DNA from: Dyella_D sp052115385
GTDB lineage: Bacteria > Pseudomonadota > Gammaproteobacteria > Xanthomonadales > Rhodanobacteraceae
Direction of reading: 5' to 3'
Assembly (NCBI RefSeq): GCF_052115385.1
Contig: NZ_JBFRGP010000004.1
Location: forward strand, 395,039 to 459,038
Length of the DNA: 64,000 bases
Within the stretch, counting starts at the first letter, position 1, and each line of letters starts with the position of its first letter. Below, piece by piece: positions 7,369 to 16,869 of the stretch. The notes under the pieces were generated by a model, which was given only the letters and a program-made list of their open reading frames with translations, was not told the DNA's origin and ran no database searches. The position numbers and the translations under genes were made by a program.

Positions 7369-9006
7369 ATGTCGCAGCAGCGCAGTCCGTCCTTCCTGGC
7401 AGCACACGTCGAACGTCTCGCGCGCATCCATCTGCGCGATTTGCTGAGGGACCAGGAGCGCGGCAGCCGCCTGCGCCATCGCGTGGGGCCGCTGCTGCTG
7501 GACCTCAGCCGGCAGAAACTGGACCACCAGGCGCTGCAGGCGCTGGGCGAACACGTCGAGGCCAGCGGCTGGCAGCGTGCGCGCGACGCCATGTTCGCCG
7601 GCGAGCCGATCAACACTTCCGAACATCGCGCCGTACTGCACACCGCGCTGCGCGGCAGCGCCTCGCACCTGCCGCCGGTGGCGCCGCGCGAAGTGCGCAC
7701 GGAGATCGAACGCACCCTGCTGCGCATCGAAGAACTGGTGCGCGCGATCGAGCGCGGCGATGCGGCCAGCATGGGCCTGCCGGCCAAGATCACCGACGTG
7801 GTGAACATCGGCATCGGCGGTTCCGACCTCGGCCCGCGCCTGGCCGTGCGCGCGCTCGCGCCGTTCCACGTACCGGAGCTGCGCAGCCACTTCCTCACCA
7901 ATGTCGACGGCCAGGCAGCGTACGAGCTGATGCGCCAGCTCGATCCGCGCCGCACCCTGGTGATCGTGGTCTCCAAGACCTTCACCACCCAGGAAACCCT
8001 GCTCAACGGCAACGTGCTGCGCGACTGGATCGTGCGCTCGTACGAGGGCGATGCGGGCGCGGCCTCGAAGCATTTCCTCGCGGTCAGCGCCAACACCGCC
8101 GAAGCCGAGCGCTGGGGCGTGGCCACCTCGAACATCTATCCGATGTGGGATTTCGTCGGCGGACGCTTCTCGCTGTGGTCCGCGGTGGGCCTGTCGCTGG
8201 CGCTGGCCATCGGCATGGAGCATTTCCGCGCGCTGCTGTCCGGTGCCGCACAGGTCGACGATCACTTCCGCAGCAAGCCCTGGCAGGAAAACCTGCCGGT
8301 GCTGCTGAGCCTGGTCGAATACTGGAACCGCAATGGATTGGGCCGCACCAGCCGCGCGGTGGTGCCGTACGCCGACCTGATGGGCGACCTCACCTCGTAC
8401 CTGCAGCAGCTGGAGATGGAAAGCCTGGGCAAGCAGGTCACGCCGCAGGGCGAGCCGGTGGCGCAGTCCACTTCGCCGGTGGTGTGGGGCAGCGTCGGCA
8501 CCAATGCGCAGCATGCGTATTTCCAGTCGCTGCACCAGGGCACCGACACCGTGCCGCTGGAATTCATCGGCGTGGTGCGGCCCGCGCATCCGCTGCGCGC
8601 CAATCACGACGCGCTGCTGTCGAACCTGCTGGCACAGGCCGCCGCGCTGGCACTGGGCAAGACCTTCGAGGAGGCGCTGGCCGAGAGCAAGGGCGACGAC
8701 GAACACGCACGCCGCGTGCTCGCCGCGCAGCGCACCTTCCCGGGCGATCGGCCGAGCACGGTGATCCTGCTCGACTCGCTGACCCCGGAAAGCCTGGGCG
8801 CGCTGATCGCGCTGTACGAGCACAAGGTGTTCATGCTCGGCCATCTGTGGAGCATCAACGCGTTCGATCAGTGGGGCGTGGAACTGGGCAAGTCGATCGC
8901 GCGGCAGATCCTGCCCGCGCTGGAAGGCCAGGTCGACGACCTCTCCATGTTCGACAGCGCCACGCGCGCCTTGCTCGACGAGATCGCGCAGCGCCGCGAA
9001 GGCTGA
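7369..9006 (+). CDS. pgi: Glucose-6-phosphate isomerase
   Basis: Pgi interconverts glucose-6-phosphate and fructose-6-phosphate in glycolysis and gluconeogenesis. The 545-residue length matches the long bacterial form. Both family signatures are visible: DFVGGRFSLWSAVG in the middle and AFDQWGVELGK near the end. Sugar-phosphate-binding VNIGIGGSDLGP and VVSKTFTTQET lie in the first half. The active-site region GTNAQHAYFQSLHQGT is intact. The gene stands alone, 5 bp short of the convergent queG gene, with no separate terminator between them. Confidence 0.96.
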   Translation: MSQQRSPSFLAAHVERLARIHLRDLLRDQERGSRLRHRVGPLLLDLSRQKLDHQALQALGEHVEASGWQRARDAMFAGEPINTSEHRAVLHTALRGSASHLPPVAPREVRTEIERTLLRIEELVRAIERGDAASMGLPAKITDVVNIGIGGSDLGPRLAVRALAPFHVPELRSHFLTNVDGQAAYELMRQLDPRRTLVIVVSKTFTTQETLLNGNVLRDWIVRSYEGDAGAASKHFLAVSANTAEAERWGVATSNIYPMWDFVGGRFSLWSAVGLSLALAIGMEHFRALLSGAAQVDDHFRSKPWQENLPVLLSLVEYWNRNGLGRTSRAVVPYADLMGDLTSYLQQLEMESLGKQVTPQGEPVAQSTSPVVWGSVGTNAQHAYFQSLHQGTDTVPLEFIGVVRPAHPLRANHDALLSNLLAQAAALALGKTFEEALAESKGDDEHARRVLAAQRTFPGDRPSTVILLDSLTPESLGALIALYEHKVFMLGHLWSINAFDQWGVELGKSIARQILPALEGQVDDLSMFDSATRALLDEIAQRREG

Positions 9007-9011
9007 GCGCC

Positions 9012-10094
9012 TTACGCCGCCTGGTGCCGCGCCAGCGCCCAGGCGACGTGTTCGCGCACTACATCCGAGGGATGCGTAGTGCGCGAACGTAAAGCTTCGA
9101 CGACTTCCGCCGACGCCGGCGCATTGCCCAGCGCCACCGCGATATTGCGCAACCAGCCCTCGTAGCCCGTGCGGCGGATCGCCATGCCTTCGGTGCGGCG
9201 CAGGAATTCCGGTTCGCTCCAGGCGAACAGCTCGGTCAGGCGCGCGCCGTCCAGGCTATGGCGCGGTGCGAAGTCCGGTTCGGCCGCGTCGCGCGCGAAC
9301 TTGTTCCACGGGCAGATCAGCTGGCAGTCGTCGCAGCCGAAGATGCGGTTGCCCATCGGCGCACGCAGCTCTTCCGGAATGCTGCCTTTGAGCTCGATGG
9401 TGAGATAGGAAATGCAGCGGCGCGCATCCAGCCGGTACGGCGCCACGATGGCCTGGGTCGGGCAGATATCGATGCAGCGGCGGCAGCTGCCGCAATGCGC
9501 GGTGGCCGCTTCGTCCACCGGCAGCGGCAGGTCGGTGTACAGCTCGCCGAGGAAGAAATACGAACCGGCGCTGCGGTTGATCAGCACCGTGTGCTTGCCG
9601 ATCCAGCCCAGGCCGGCATTGCGGCCCAGCGCCTTCTCCAGCACCGGCGCCGAATCCACATAGGCGCGATAGCCGAAATCGCCCACCTTGGCGTGGATGC
9701 GTTCGGCCAGCTTCTGCAGGCGGTTGCGCATCAGCTTGTGGTAGTCGCGGCCCAGCGCGTAGCGCGCGACGTAGCCTGCGTCCGGATCTTCCAGCACGGC
9801 CCAGGCATTGCGCGTGCCGGGCGGGATGTAGTCCATGCGCACCGAGATCACGCGCAAGGTGCCCGGCTCCAGCTCGGCCGGACGGCTGCGCTTGGTGCCG
9901 TGGCGGGCCATGTAGTCCATCTCGCCGTGGTGGCCGTCGTCCAGCCAGCGCTGCAGGTGCTGCTCGTCCTCGCCCAGTTCGACCCCGGCGATGCCGGCGT
10001 CGGCGAAGCCCAGTTCGCGCGCCCAGCGCTTGATGTCGCTGGCGAGTGCGGCGTAGTCGTGGGCGAGGGCGGTCGGAGAGGACATGCCGCCCAT
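9012..10094 (-). CDS. queG: Epoxyqueuosine reductase
   Basis: QueG reduces epoxyqueuosine to queuosine in tRNA anticodons, using cobalamin and two 4Fe-4S clusters. Cluster cysteines are at 201, 204, 207 and 211 (HCGSCRRCIDICP) and 227, 254, 257 and 261 (CDDCQLICPWN). YVDSAPVLEK (145-154) holds the conserved catalytic Asp. A HEAT-like C-terminus (about 300-355) finishes the 360-residue protein. The upstream ATG has a plausible gaggga ribosome-binding site; an ATG three codons later (10085) is also possible. It is divergent from nnr with only 41 bp between the starts, so their promoters overlap. Confidence 0.93.
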   Translation of the reverse strand: MGGMSSPTALAHDYAALASDIKRWARELGFADAGIAGVELGEDEQHLQRWLDDGHHGEMDYMARHGTKRSRPAELEPGTLRVISVRMDYIPPGTRNAWAVLEDPDAGYVARYALGRDYHKLMRNRLQKLAERIHAKVGDFGYRAYVDSAPVLEKALGRNAGLGWIGKHTVLINRSAGSYFFLGELYTDLPLPVDEAATAHCGSCRRCIDICPTQAIVAPYRLDARRCISYLTIELKGSIPEELRAPMGNRIFGCDDCQLICPWNKFARDAAEPDFAPRHSLDGARLTELFAWSEPEFLRRTEGMAIRRTGYEGWLRNIAVALGNAPASAEVVEALRSRTTHPSDVVREHVAWALARHQAA

Positions 10095-10135
10095 TGTAAG
10101 TCCCTCGGGCGCGGCGCCCGCCTATAATCCGCTGC

Positions 10136-11620
10136 ATGACGCCACGCCCGCACCGCCACGAGCTCTATTCCGTCGACCAGGTGCGTGCGCTGGATCGGCG
10201 CGCGATCGATGTGCTGGATATCCCCGGCATCGAACTGATGCGCCGCGCCGCTGCGGCGGCTTTCGCTTCGCTGCAGCGCCACTGGCCGCAGGCACGGCGC
10301 ATCGCGGTGTACTGCGGCCCCGGCAACAACGGCGGCGACGGCTTCCTGCTCGGTGCGCTCGCGCTGCAGGCCGGCTATCAGGTGATGCTGTTCGCGCTCA
10401 GCGGCGAATCGCGCGGCGATGCCGCGACGGCCCGTGCCCGCTTCGAGGAAGCCGGCGGCCAGCCGCAGCTATGGAGCGCGGTGACCGGCCTGCCGGTAGC
10501 CGACGTGCATGTGGATGCGCTGTACGGCACCGGCCTCACGCGCGCGCCGGAACCCCCGGTGGCCGACCTGCTGTGGCGGCTGAACGCTGGTGGCGAACCG
10601 ATCCTCGCGCTGGACGTGCCGTCGGGCCTCAACGCCGACAGCGGGCAGTGCCCGGGCGAGGCGATCAAGGCCGACGTCACCGTCAGCTTCATCGCGCACA
10701 AGCGCGGCCTGCATACCGGCCAGGCGGCGGATCGCGTGGGTGTGCTGGAACTGGACACGCTCGCCTTGCCGGAAGAACTCTGGGACGGCGTCGCGCCGGA
10801 TGCCGTGCGGCTGCAGCCGGCCACGCTGCCGCCCCGGCCGCGCCATGCGCACAAAGGCAGCAATGGCCATGTGCTGGCGATCGGCGGCGACCTCGGCACG
10901 GCCGGTGCGATCCGCCTGTGCGGCGACGCCGCGCTGCGCGCCGGCGCCGGGCTGGTGAGCGTGGCGACCCGCGAGGCGAACCTGGTCGCGCTCAACAGCG
11001 CCCGCCCGGAACTGATGGCGCATGGCGTGGACGGCCCACAGGCCTTGCAGCCGCTGCTGCAGCGCGCCGACGTGCTGGCGCTAGGGCCGGGCCTGGGGCA
11101 GGGCGCCTGGGGCCATGCGCTGTGGCTGACCGCGCTGGATATGGCCATGCCGCTGGTGCTGGATGCCGACGGTCTCAATCTGCTGGCGCGCGAGCCGCGC
11201 ACGTTCGAAGCGGCCACGGTGCTCACGCCGCATCCGGGCGAGGCGGCCCGGCTGCTGGAAAGTTCGGTCGCCGAGATCGAGGCCGACCGCTACGCCGCCG
11301 TCCGCGCATTGGCGCGCAAGTACGGCGCGGTGGCGGTGCTGAAGGGCGCCGGCAGCCTGATCGCCGATCCGCATGGCCGCGTCGCGGTCTGTCCCTGGGG
11401 CAACCCCGGCATGGCCACGGGCGGCATGGGCGACCTGCTGACCGGCATCGTCGCGGCCCTGCTCGCCCAGGGCTGCGAGCCCTGGGAGGCGGCCTGCCTG
11501 GGCGTAGGGCTGCATGCGCGCGCGGGCGACCTGGCCGCTGCGGACGGCGGCGAGCGCGGCCTGCTGGCGACGGATCTGCTGGCGCCGCTGCGCCGGCTGC
11601 TCAACGGGCGCGACGCATGA
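10136..11620 (+). CDS. nnr: Bifunctional NAD(P)HX repair enzyme
   Basis: Nnr repairs damaged hydrated NAD(P)H. The N-terminal YjeF/NnrE domain (about 10-215) epimerises NAD(P)HX and shows YCGPGNNGGDGF (59-70). The C-terminal NnrD domain (about 225-490) is the ADP-dependent dehydratase, with LTPHPGEAARLL and the ribokinase-like GNPGMATGGMGD at 422-433. The 494-residue fused length is typical of the bacterial two-domain form. The stop overlaps the tsaE start by four bases (ATGA), the usual yjeF-tsaE order of gammaproteobacteria. Confidence 0.94.
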   Translation: MTPRPHRHELYSVDQVRALDRRAIDVLDIPGIELMRRAAAAAFASLQRHWPQARRIAVYCGPGNNGGDGFLLGALALQAGYQVMLFALSGESRGDAATARARFEEAGGQPQLWSAVTGLPVADVHVDALYGTGLTRAPEPPVADLLWRLNAGGEPILALDVPSGLNADSGQCPGEAIKADVTVSFIAHKRGLHTGQAADRVGVLELDTLALPEELWDGVAPDAVRLQPATLPPRPRHAHKGSNGHVLAIGGDLGTAGAIRLCGDAALRAGAGLVSVATREANLVALNSARPELMAHGVDGPQALQPLLQRADVLALGPGLGQGAWGHALWLTALDMAMPLVLDADGLNLLAREPRTFEAATVLTPHPGEAARLLESSVAEIEADRYAAVRALARKYGAVAVLKGAGSLIADPHGRVAVCPWGNPGMATGGMGDLLTGIVAALLAQGCEPWEAACLGVGLHARAGDLAAADGGERGLLATDLLAPLRRLLNGRDA

Positions 11621-12099
11621 GCACGCTGCAGCAGGAGCTTCCCGACGAAGACGCCACCGCCAGCTTCGCCGCCAAGGTGGCCGGCGCGGTCGACGACGGC
11701 GCGGTGATCTACCTGCACGGCGACCTCGGTGCCGGCAAGACCAGCTTCGCCCGCGCCTTCCTGCGCGCCCTGGGCGTGGGGGAGCGGGTCAAGAGCCCGA
11801 CCTACAGCCTGGTCGAGTCATATGGTCTTGATGCGGGGCGCCTCAACGCCCGCACCGCCTGGCACCTCGACCTGTACCGCATCGCCGACCCGGGCGAGCT
11901 GGAATGGCTGGGGCTGGATGCGCTGGCCGACCCCACCGCCCTGGTGCTGGTGGAATGGCCGGAGCGCGGCGCGGGCGCCTTGCCGGCGCCGGATCTGCAG
12001 ATCGACCTGGCCTATGCCGGCACCGGCCGCGTCGTTCAGGTAGCTGCACGCAGTCCGCGCGGCACCCGCCTGCTGGCCCGCCTGCCGGCTTCAAGCTGA
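11617..12099 (+). CDS. tsaE: tRNA t6A37 threonylcarbamoyl ATPase TsaE
   Basis: TsaE is the small ATPase that works with TsaB and TsaD to install t6A at position 37 of tRNAs. The 160-residue protein has the P-loop GDLGAGKTS (35-43), the switch region KSPTYSLVESY, HLDLYRI, and the catalytic-region LVLVEWPERG. The ATG at 11617 overlaps nnr. It is followed by amiC and mutL, a conserved neighbourhood. Confidence 0.94.
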   Translation: MSTLQQELPDEDATASFAAKVAGAVDDGAVIYLHGDLGAGKTSFARAFLRALGVGERVKSPTYSLVESYGLDAGRLNARTAWHLDLYRIADPGELEWLGLDALADPTALVLVEWPERGAGALPAPDLQIDLAYAGTGRVVQVAARSPRGTRLLARLPASS

Positions 12100-12285
12100 G
12101 GCGCAGCGCTAAGTATCGGTAGTTAATGAGATTTTGGGTTTCGCCCCAGCCCCGGGCGAAACCCTTCCCGCAGCGCGGTTTGCGTCCGATAGCTGGACCC
12201 AGCCTGACAAAACGGCTGCAGGTTATGGATATTTCAAGGAAAAAGCACTTGCATTCAGGAAAGTGCTGAGCTTCAATGCGCGACC

Positions 12286-13926
12286 ATGAGGGGATATCCG
12301 GCCACCATCCGTCAGTTTTCCTGTCTCGTCGCCCTGGCGATCGCGCCGCTGTGCGCCGTCCACGCCGCCGACGTGAAGTCCGCGCGCGTCTGGGCCGGTC
12401 CGGAATACACCCGGCTGGTGCTCGACGTATCCGGCCCGGTCGACTTCAAGGCCCGCCAGGACGGCGACCAGCTGGTGCTCGACCTGGGCCGCAGCAGCCT
12501 GGGCGACGATTACGCCGCGCCGAAGGCGCAGGGCCAGCTCAAGGGCCTGGACAGCAACCAGCAGGGCAACCGCCTGCAACTGGTGGCCAAGGTCGACCCC
12601 TCCAGCCACTACAAGAGCTTCGTGCTGCAGCCGGCGGCCAATTACGGCTATCGCCTGGTGGTGGACGTCTACCCGGGCAACGGCGCGGCGGCATCCAGCA
12701 AGGCCGCGCCAGCGCCGGTCCAGGACGACGGCGACGACGATGCCGCGCCGGCCCCCGCGCCGGTGGCGATCAAGGCCGCCGCGTCCGGCAAGAACAGCGT
12801 CAAGTCCACCCAGAGCGGCATGGCCTCCACCCGCCAGGCCGCGGCGCTGCTGAATGGCGAGCGCAAGGTGGTGGTCGCGGTCGACGCCGGCCACGGCGGC
12901 CAGGATCCCGGCGCGCACGGCCCCGGCGGCACGCTGGAAAAGAACGTCACCCTGGCGGTGGCGCGCGAGCTGGCCGCGCAGATCAACAAGCAGCCGGGCA
13001 TGAAGGCGGTGCTGACGCGCGATGCGGATTTCTTCATCCCGCTGAAGCAGCGTTACGAGATCGCCCGCCGCAACAACGCCGACCTGTTCGTCTCCGTCCA
13101 CGCCGACGCCTTCGTCAACGGCGACGCCAAGGGTTCCTCGGTGTGGGTGTTGTCGCCGCGCGGCAAGACCAGCGAGGCGGCCCGCTGGCTGGCCGACCGC
13201 GAAAACCGCGCCGACCTGATCGGCGGCGTGTCGCTGGACGACAAGGACGACAGCCTCGCCGCCGTGCTGCTCGACCTGCAGCAGGGCTATGCGATGCAGG
13301 CCAGCGAGGCCGTGGCCACCAACGTGCTGAAGGCGCTGGGCGGGCTGGGCCCCACCCATCGCGGCTTCATCGAGCGCGCCAACTTCGTGGTGCTGCGCTC
13401 GCCGGACGTGCCTTCGATCCTGGTCGAGACCGCCTTCATCAGCAATCCGGACGAGGAGCGCAAGCTGCGCGATCCCTCGCACCAGTCGCACCTGGCCGAA
13501 GCCGTGATGGGCGGCGTGCGCAGCTATTTCGAAGCGACGCCGCCGCCGGGTTCGTGGTTCGCCGCGCAGGCCGGGCGCCGCAACGGCAGCGTGGTGGTGT
13601 CGGTGCCGAAGAACGGCGATGACGACGGCGACAACAACTCCGACAACCGCCCAGACAACCGTATGTCCACCGCCGCCAACAAGGCGGTGGCGCAGGCGAT
13701 GACCGGCTCGGCCAGGTCCGGCGACGTGAAGGTGGCCAGCGCGAAGCTGGACAGCGACCGTGCCGATGCCAACGTCCGCGACCTGCACCGCGTCACCGCC
13801 GGCGAGAGCCTGCGCAGCATCGCGCGGCAGTACGGCGTCAGCATCACCGCGCTGAAGAACGCCAACCGCAGCATCAACAACGATTCGGTGCGCGCAGGCA
13901 TGGTGCTGGCGATTCCGTCCGGCTGA
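12286..13926 (+). CDS. amiC: N-acetylmuramoyl-L-alanine amidase, AmiC type with LysM
   Basis: A periplasmic amidase that cuts the lactyl-amide bond of peptidoglycan, mainly for daughter-cell separation. Layout of the 546 residues: signal peptide (about 1-27), AMIN domain (about 30-130) for septal targeting, an Ala/Pro/Asp-rich linker (135-190), and an Amidase_3 domain (195-410). The zinc ligands are H203 (DAGHGGQDPGA), E218 (TLEKN) and H272 (SVHADA), with the catalytic Glu in VETAFISNP. An acidic linker (DDDGDNNSDN) leads to a C-terminal LysM (about 497-544) beginning HRVTAGESLRSIARQYGV. The C-terminal LysM differs from E. coli AmiC but is common in this group. Confidence 0.93.
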   Translation: MRGYPATIRQFSCLVALAIAPLCAVHAADVKSARVWAGPEYTRLVLDVSGPVDFKARQDGDQLVLDLGRSSLGDDYAAPKAQGQLKGLDSNQQGNRLQLVAKVDPSSHYKSFVLQPAANYGYRLVVDVYPGNGAAASSKAAPAPVQDDGDDDAAPAPAPVAIKAAASGKNSVKSTQSGMASTRQAAALLNGERKVVVAVDAGHGGQDPGAHGPGGTLEKNVTLAVARELAAQINKQPGMKAVLTRDADFFIPLKQRYEIARRNNADLFVSVHADAFVNGDAKGSSVWVLSPRGKTSEAARWLADRENRADLIGGVSLDDKDDSLAAVLLDLQQGYAMQASEAVATNVLKALGGLGPTHRGFIERANFVVLRSPDVPSILVETAFISNPDEERKLRDPSHQSHLAEAVMGGVRSYFEATPPPGSWFAAQAGRRNGSVVVSVPKNGDDDGDNNSDNRPDNRMSTAANKAVAQAMTGSARSGDVKVASAKLDSDRADANVRDLHRVTAGESLRSIARQYGVSITALKNANRSINNDSVRAGMVLAIPSG

Positions 13927-13980
13927 TCAGTCCGGCCGATCAGTCCGGCTAGTTCCCCTGCAACATATTGTTTTTACGGA

Positions 13981-14000
13981 CGCCACCCATCGGGTGGCGT
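13981..14000 (+). terminator. Possible terminator hairpin after amiC
   Basis: Stem cgccaccc/gggtggcg with a three-base loop, lying 55 bp after the amiC stop. The following bases (ttcgcgctttc) are only weakly T-rich, so termination strength is uncertain. A 12-bp direct repeat (gatcagtccggc) spans the amiC stop region just before it. Confidence 0.45.
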
Positions 14001-14041
14001 TCGCGCTTTCGTGACCGGGGTCCAGGTCTTAAGCTTGCGCG

Positions 14042-15877
14042 ATGCCTGTCATCCGCCCCTTGCCCCCCGAACTCATCAACCAGATCGCCGCCGGTGAAGT
14101 GATCGAACGGCCTTCCTCCGTAGTGAAGGAGCTGGTCGAGAACAGCCTCGACGCGGGCGCCACGCGCATCGAAGTCGATATCGAGCAGGGCGGCCAGCGC
14201 CTGATCCGCATCCGCGACGACGGCGGCGGCATCGAACCGGACGACCTGCCGCTGGCGGTGGCCTCGCATGCCACCAGCAAGATCCGCAGCTTCGACGACC
14301 TGGAAAACGTGGCCAGCATGGGTTTCCGTGGCGAGGCGCTGGCCTCGGTGTCGTCGGTGGCGCGCTTTGCGCTGACCTCGCGTGCGCGCGGCCAGGACAC
14401 CGCGTTCCGCATCGAAGTGGACGGCGGCCGCCTGCAGGCGGCGCGCCCGGCGCAGCATCCGCAAGGCACCAGCGTCGAGGTGCGCGACCTGTTCTACAAC
14501 GTGCCGGCGCGGCGCAAATTCCTCCGCGCGGAGCGCACCGAATTCGCGCATATCGATGACCTGCTGAAGTCGCTGGCGCTGGCGCGCGGCTCGGTGGAAT
14601 TCCGCCTCAGCCACAACGGCAAGCCGGTGCGCATCCTCAAGGCGGCGAAGGACGAGCAGGCCGCCTTGCAGCGCGTGGCCGAAGTGCTCGGCGACGAATT
14701 CCCCGCGCAGAGCCTGCGCATCGATCATGCCGCCGCCGGCTTGCACCTGTCCGGCTGGGTGGGCTTGCCGACGGCGTCGCGCTCGCAGGCCGACTCGCAA
14801 TACTTCTACGTCAACGGCCGCCTGGTGCGCGATCGCATCGTGGCGCATGCAGTGCGGCAGGCCTATGCCGACGTGCTGTTCCATGGGCGCCACCCGGCCT
14901 TCGTGCTGTACCTGGAGCTCGATCCGGTCGGCGTCGACGTCAACGTGCATCCGGCCAAGCAGGAAGTGCGTTTCCGCGAGCAGCGCCTGGTGCACGACTT
15001 CCTGTTCCGCACGCTGCACGAAGCGCTGGCGCAGACGCGCGCCGGGCAGGTCGGCGGCGTTGCCGAGACCTTGGATGCCACGCCGATGGCGAGCTATGCC
15101 GCTGCCGCATCCATGGGCATGCCGGTTACCTCGACACCGGCCTGGTCCGGCCAGTTCAGCCAGAGCCGCCTGAGCCTCGGCGTGCGCGAAGCGCCGCTGG
15201 GCGAGTACGCGGCCTTGCTCGGCGAGCCATCGCGCATGGCGGAACCGGCCTACGCCGCGAACGCACCGATGCCGCCGGCGCAGGACGACGAAGCGCCGCC
15301 GCTGGGCTTCGCCATCGCGCAGCTCAAGGGCATCTACATCCTTGCCGAGAATGCGCACGGCCTGGTGCTGGTCGACATGCACGCCGCGCATGAGCGCATC
15401 ACCTACGAGAAGCTCAAGAGCGGGCGTGCCTGTAGCAATCTGCGCTCGCAGCTGCTGCTGGTGCCGCTCAACGTGTCGGTGAGCGCGAAGGAAGCCGCCG
15501 CTGCCGAAGAGCATGCCGACGCGCTGGCCGAATGGGGCCTGGAGCTGTCGCGCAGTGGTCCCTCCGGCGTGGTGGTGCGGCGCATTCCGGCCCTGCTCGA
15601 GGGCGCCGACGTGGCGCAGCTGTGCCGCGACGTACTGGCCGAGCTGGCCCTGCACGGCAGTTCGCGCCGCCTGCAGGAGCTGGAGAACGAACTGCTCTCC
15701 ACCATGGCCTGCCACGGCTCGGTGCGCGCCGGCCGGCGCCTCACCCCGCCGGAGATGAACGCGCTGCTGCGCGAGATGGAAGCCACCGAGCGCTCGGGGC
15801 AGTGCAACCATGGCCGCCCGACCTGGACCCAGCTCGGCCTGGCCGAGCTGGACAAATTGTTCCTGCGGGGACGCTGA
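14042..15877 (+). CDS. mutL: DNA mismatch repair protein MutL with endonuclease motif
   Basis: MutL links MutS mismatch recognition to strand incision. The GHKL ATPase head shows ENSLDAGA (33-40), RDDGGGI (58-64), GFRGEAL (94-100) and GTSVEV (142-147). The transducer domain follows to about residue 330, then a variable linker (340-415). The C-terminal domain carries DMHAAHERITYE (445-456), matching the metal-binding endonuclease motif DxHAxxExxxxE, and CNHGRPT (588-594), the second nuclease-associated motif. E. coli MutL lacks these and relies on MutH, so this protein probably nicks DNA itself. Length (611) is normal. It follows amiC, as in E. coli. Confidence 0.95.
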   Translation: MPVIRPLPPELINQIAAGEVIERPSSVVKELVENSLDAGATRIEVDIEQGGQRLIRIRDDGGGIEPDDLPLAVASHATSKIRSFDDLENVASMGFRGEALASVSSVARFALTSRARGQDTAFRIEVDGGRLQAARPAQHPQGTSVEVRDLFYNVPARRKFLRAERTEFAHIDDLLKSLALARGSVEFRLSHNGKPVRILKAAKDEQAALQRVAEVLGDEFPAQSLRIDHAAAGLHLSGWVGLPTASRSQADSQYFYVNGRLVRDRIVAHAVRQAYADVLFHGRHPAFVLYLELDPVGVDVNVHPAKQEVRFREQRLVHDFLFRTLHEALAQTRAGQVGGVAETLDATPMASYAAAASMGMPVTSTPAWSGQFSQSRLSLGVREAPLGEYAALLGEPSRMAEPAYAANAPMPPAQDDEAPPLGFAIAQLKGIYILAENAHGLVLVDMHAAHERITYEKLKSGRACSNLRSQLLLVPLNVSVSAKEAAAAEEHADALAEWGLELSRSGPSGVVVRRIPALLEGADVAQLCRDVLAELALHGSSRRLQELENELLSTMACHGSVRAGRRLTPPEMNALLREMEATERSGQCNHGRPTWTQLGLAELDKLFLRGR

Positions 15878-15945
15878 GCGGGGCGCTTGCGGGTCCGGCA
15901 AATAGACGTCCATACTCGGGCTTCCTTTGTCGAGCGGGCCGTGCC

Positions 15946-16869
15946 ATGTCGCGTAGCGTTGCGTTCGCCCTCGTTGTCGCCTTGAGCCTTGGAGCTGTCA
16001 CCGTGCAAGCCGAAACCGCCACCGCCGCCGCCAGCGGCGACTACCAGCACGAGATCGAGCAGTGGCGCGCCAAGCGCACCGCCAACTTGACCTCACCTAC
16101 CGGCTGGCTCAGCCTGATCGGCCTGGAGTGGCTGCACGAAGGCGCCAACCGCATCGGCAGCGCCAGCGACAACGACATCGTGCTGAAGGCCGGCCCCGCG
16201 CAGCTTGGCGTGGTGACGCTGGGCAAGGATGGCGCGCTGCAGATCGCGCTGGACGAAAAGGCCGGCGCCACCGTCGACGGCAAACCCGTGCGTACCGCCA
16301 CGCTGGTCGACGACATGCATGCCGGCGAAGCGACGCCCACCACGGTGGCATTCGGCAGCGCCAACTTCTACGTGATCGAGCGCGATGGCCGCAAGGCGCT
16401 GCGGGTGAAGGACAGCGCAGCGGAAACGCGCAAGGACTTCCTCGGCATCGACTACTTTCCGATCGACGCGTCCTGGCGCGTGGTCGCCGACTGGGTGCCG
16501 TTCGATCCGCCGCACCAGCTGGAGATCGGCTCGGTGATCGGCACCATCGACAAGGTGGACGTACCGGGCAAGGCGGTGTTCCAGCGCGACGGCCACACCT
16601 TCGAGCTGCTGCCGTACCAGGAAGAGCCGGGCGGCGAATTGTTCTTCGTGCTGGCCGACCGCACCTCCGGCAAGGAGACCTACGGCGCCGCGCGTTTCCT
16701 CTACGCCGCCTTGCCGAAGGACGGCAAGGTGGTGCTGGATTTCAACAAGGCCTACAACCCGCCGTGCGCGTTCACGCCGTTCGCCACCTGTCCGCTGGCG
16801 CCGCCGGAGAACCGGCTGGACGTGGCGGTGACCGCGGGTGAGAAGAAGTATCGCGGCGGGCATCATTGA
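15946..16869 (+). CDS. Exported DUF1684 protein, first of a tandem pair
   Basis: The 307-residue protein begins with a signal peptide (MSRSVAFALVVALSLGAVTVQA) and is probably periplasmic. It then shows the DUF1684 pattern: WRAKRTANLTSPTGWLSLIG near the start, FFVLADRTSGKETYGAARFL in the middle, and the C-terminal signature YNPPCAFTPFATCPLAPPEN with two conserved cysteines. The biochemical function of DUF1684 is not established. The ATG at 15946 is chosen because it starts the signal peptide; the frame stays open upstream into mutL. It overlaps the next gene, a diverged paralogue. Confidence 0.85.
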   Translation: MSRSVAFALVVALSLGAVTVQAETATAAASGDYQHEIEQWRAKRTANLTSPTGWLSLIGLEWLHEGANRIGSASDNDIVLKAGPAQLGVVTLGKDGALQIALDEKAGATVDGKPVRTATLVDDMHAGEATPTTVAFGSANFYVIERDGRKALRVKDSAAETRKDFLGIDYFPIDASWRVVADWVPFDPPHQLEIGSVIGTIDKVDVPGKAVFQRDGHTFELLPYQEEPGGELFFVLADRTSGKETYGAARFLYAALPKDGKVVLDFNKAYNPPCAFTPFATCPLAPPENRLDVAVTAGEKKYRGGHH

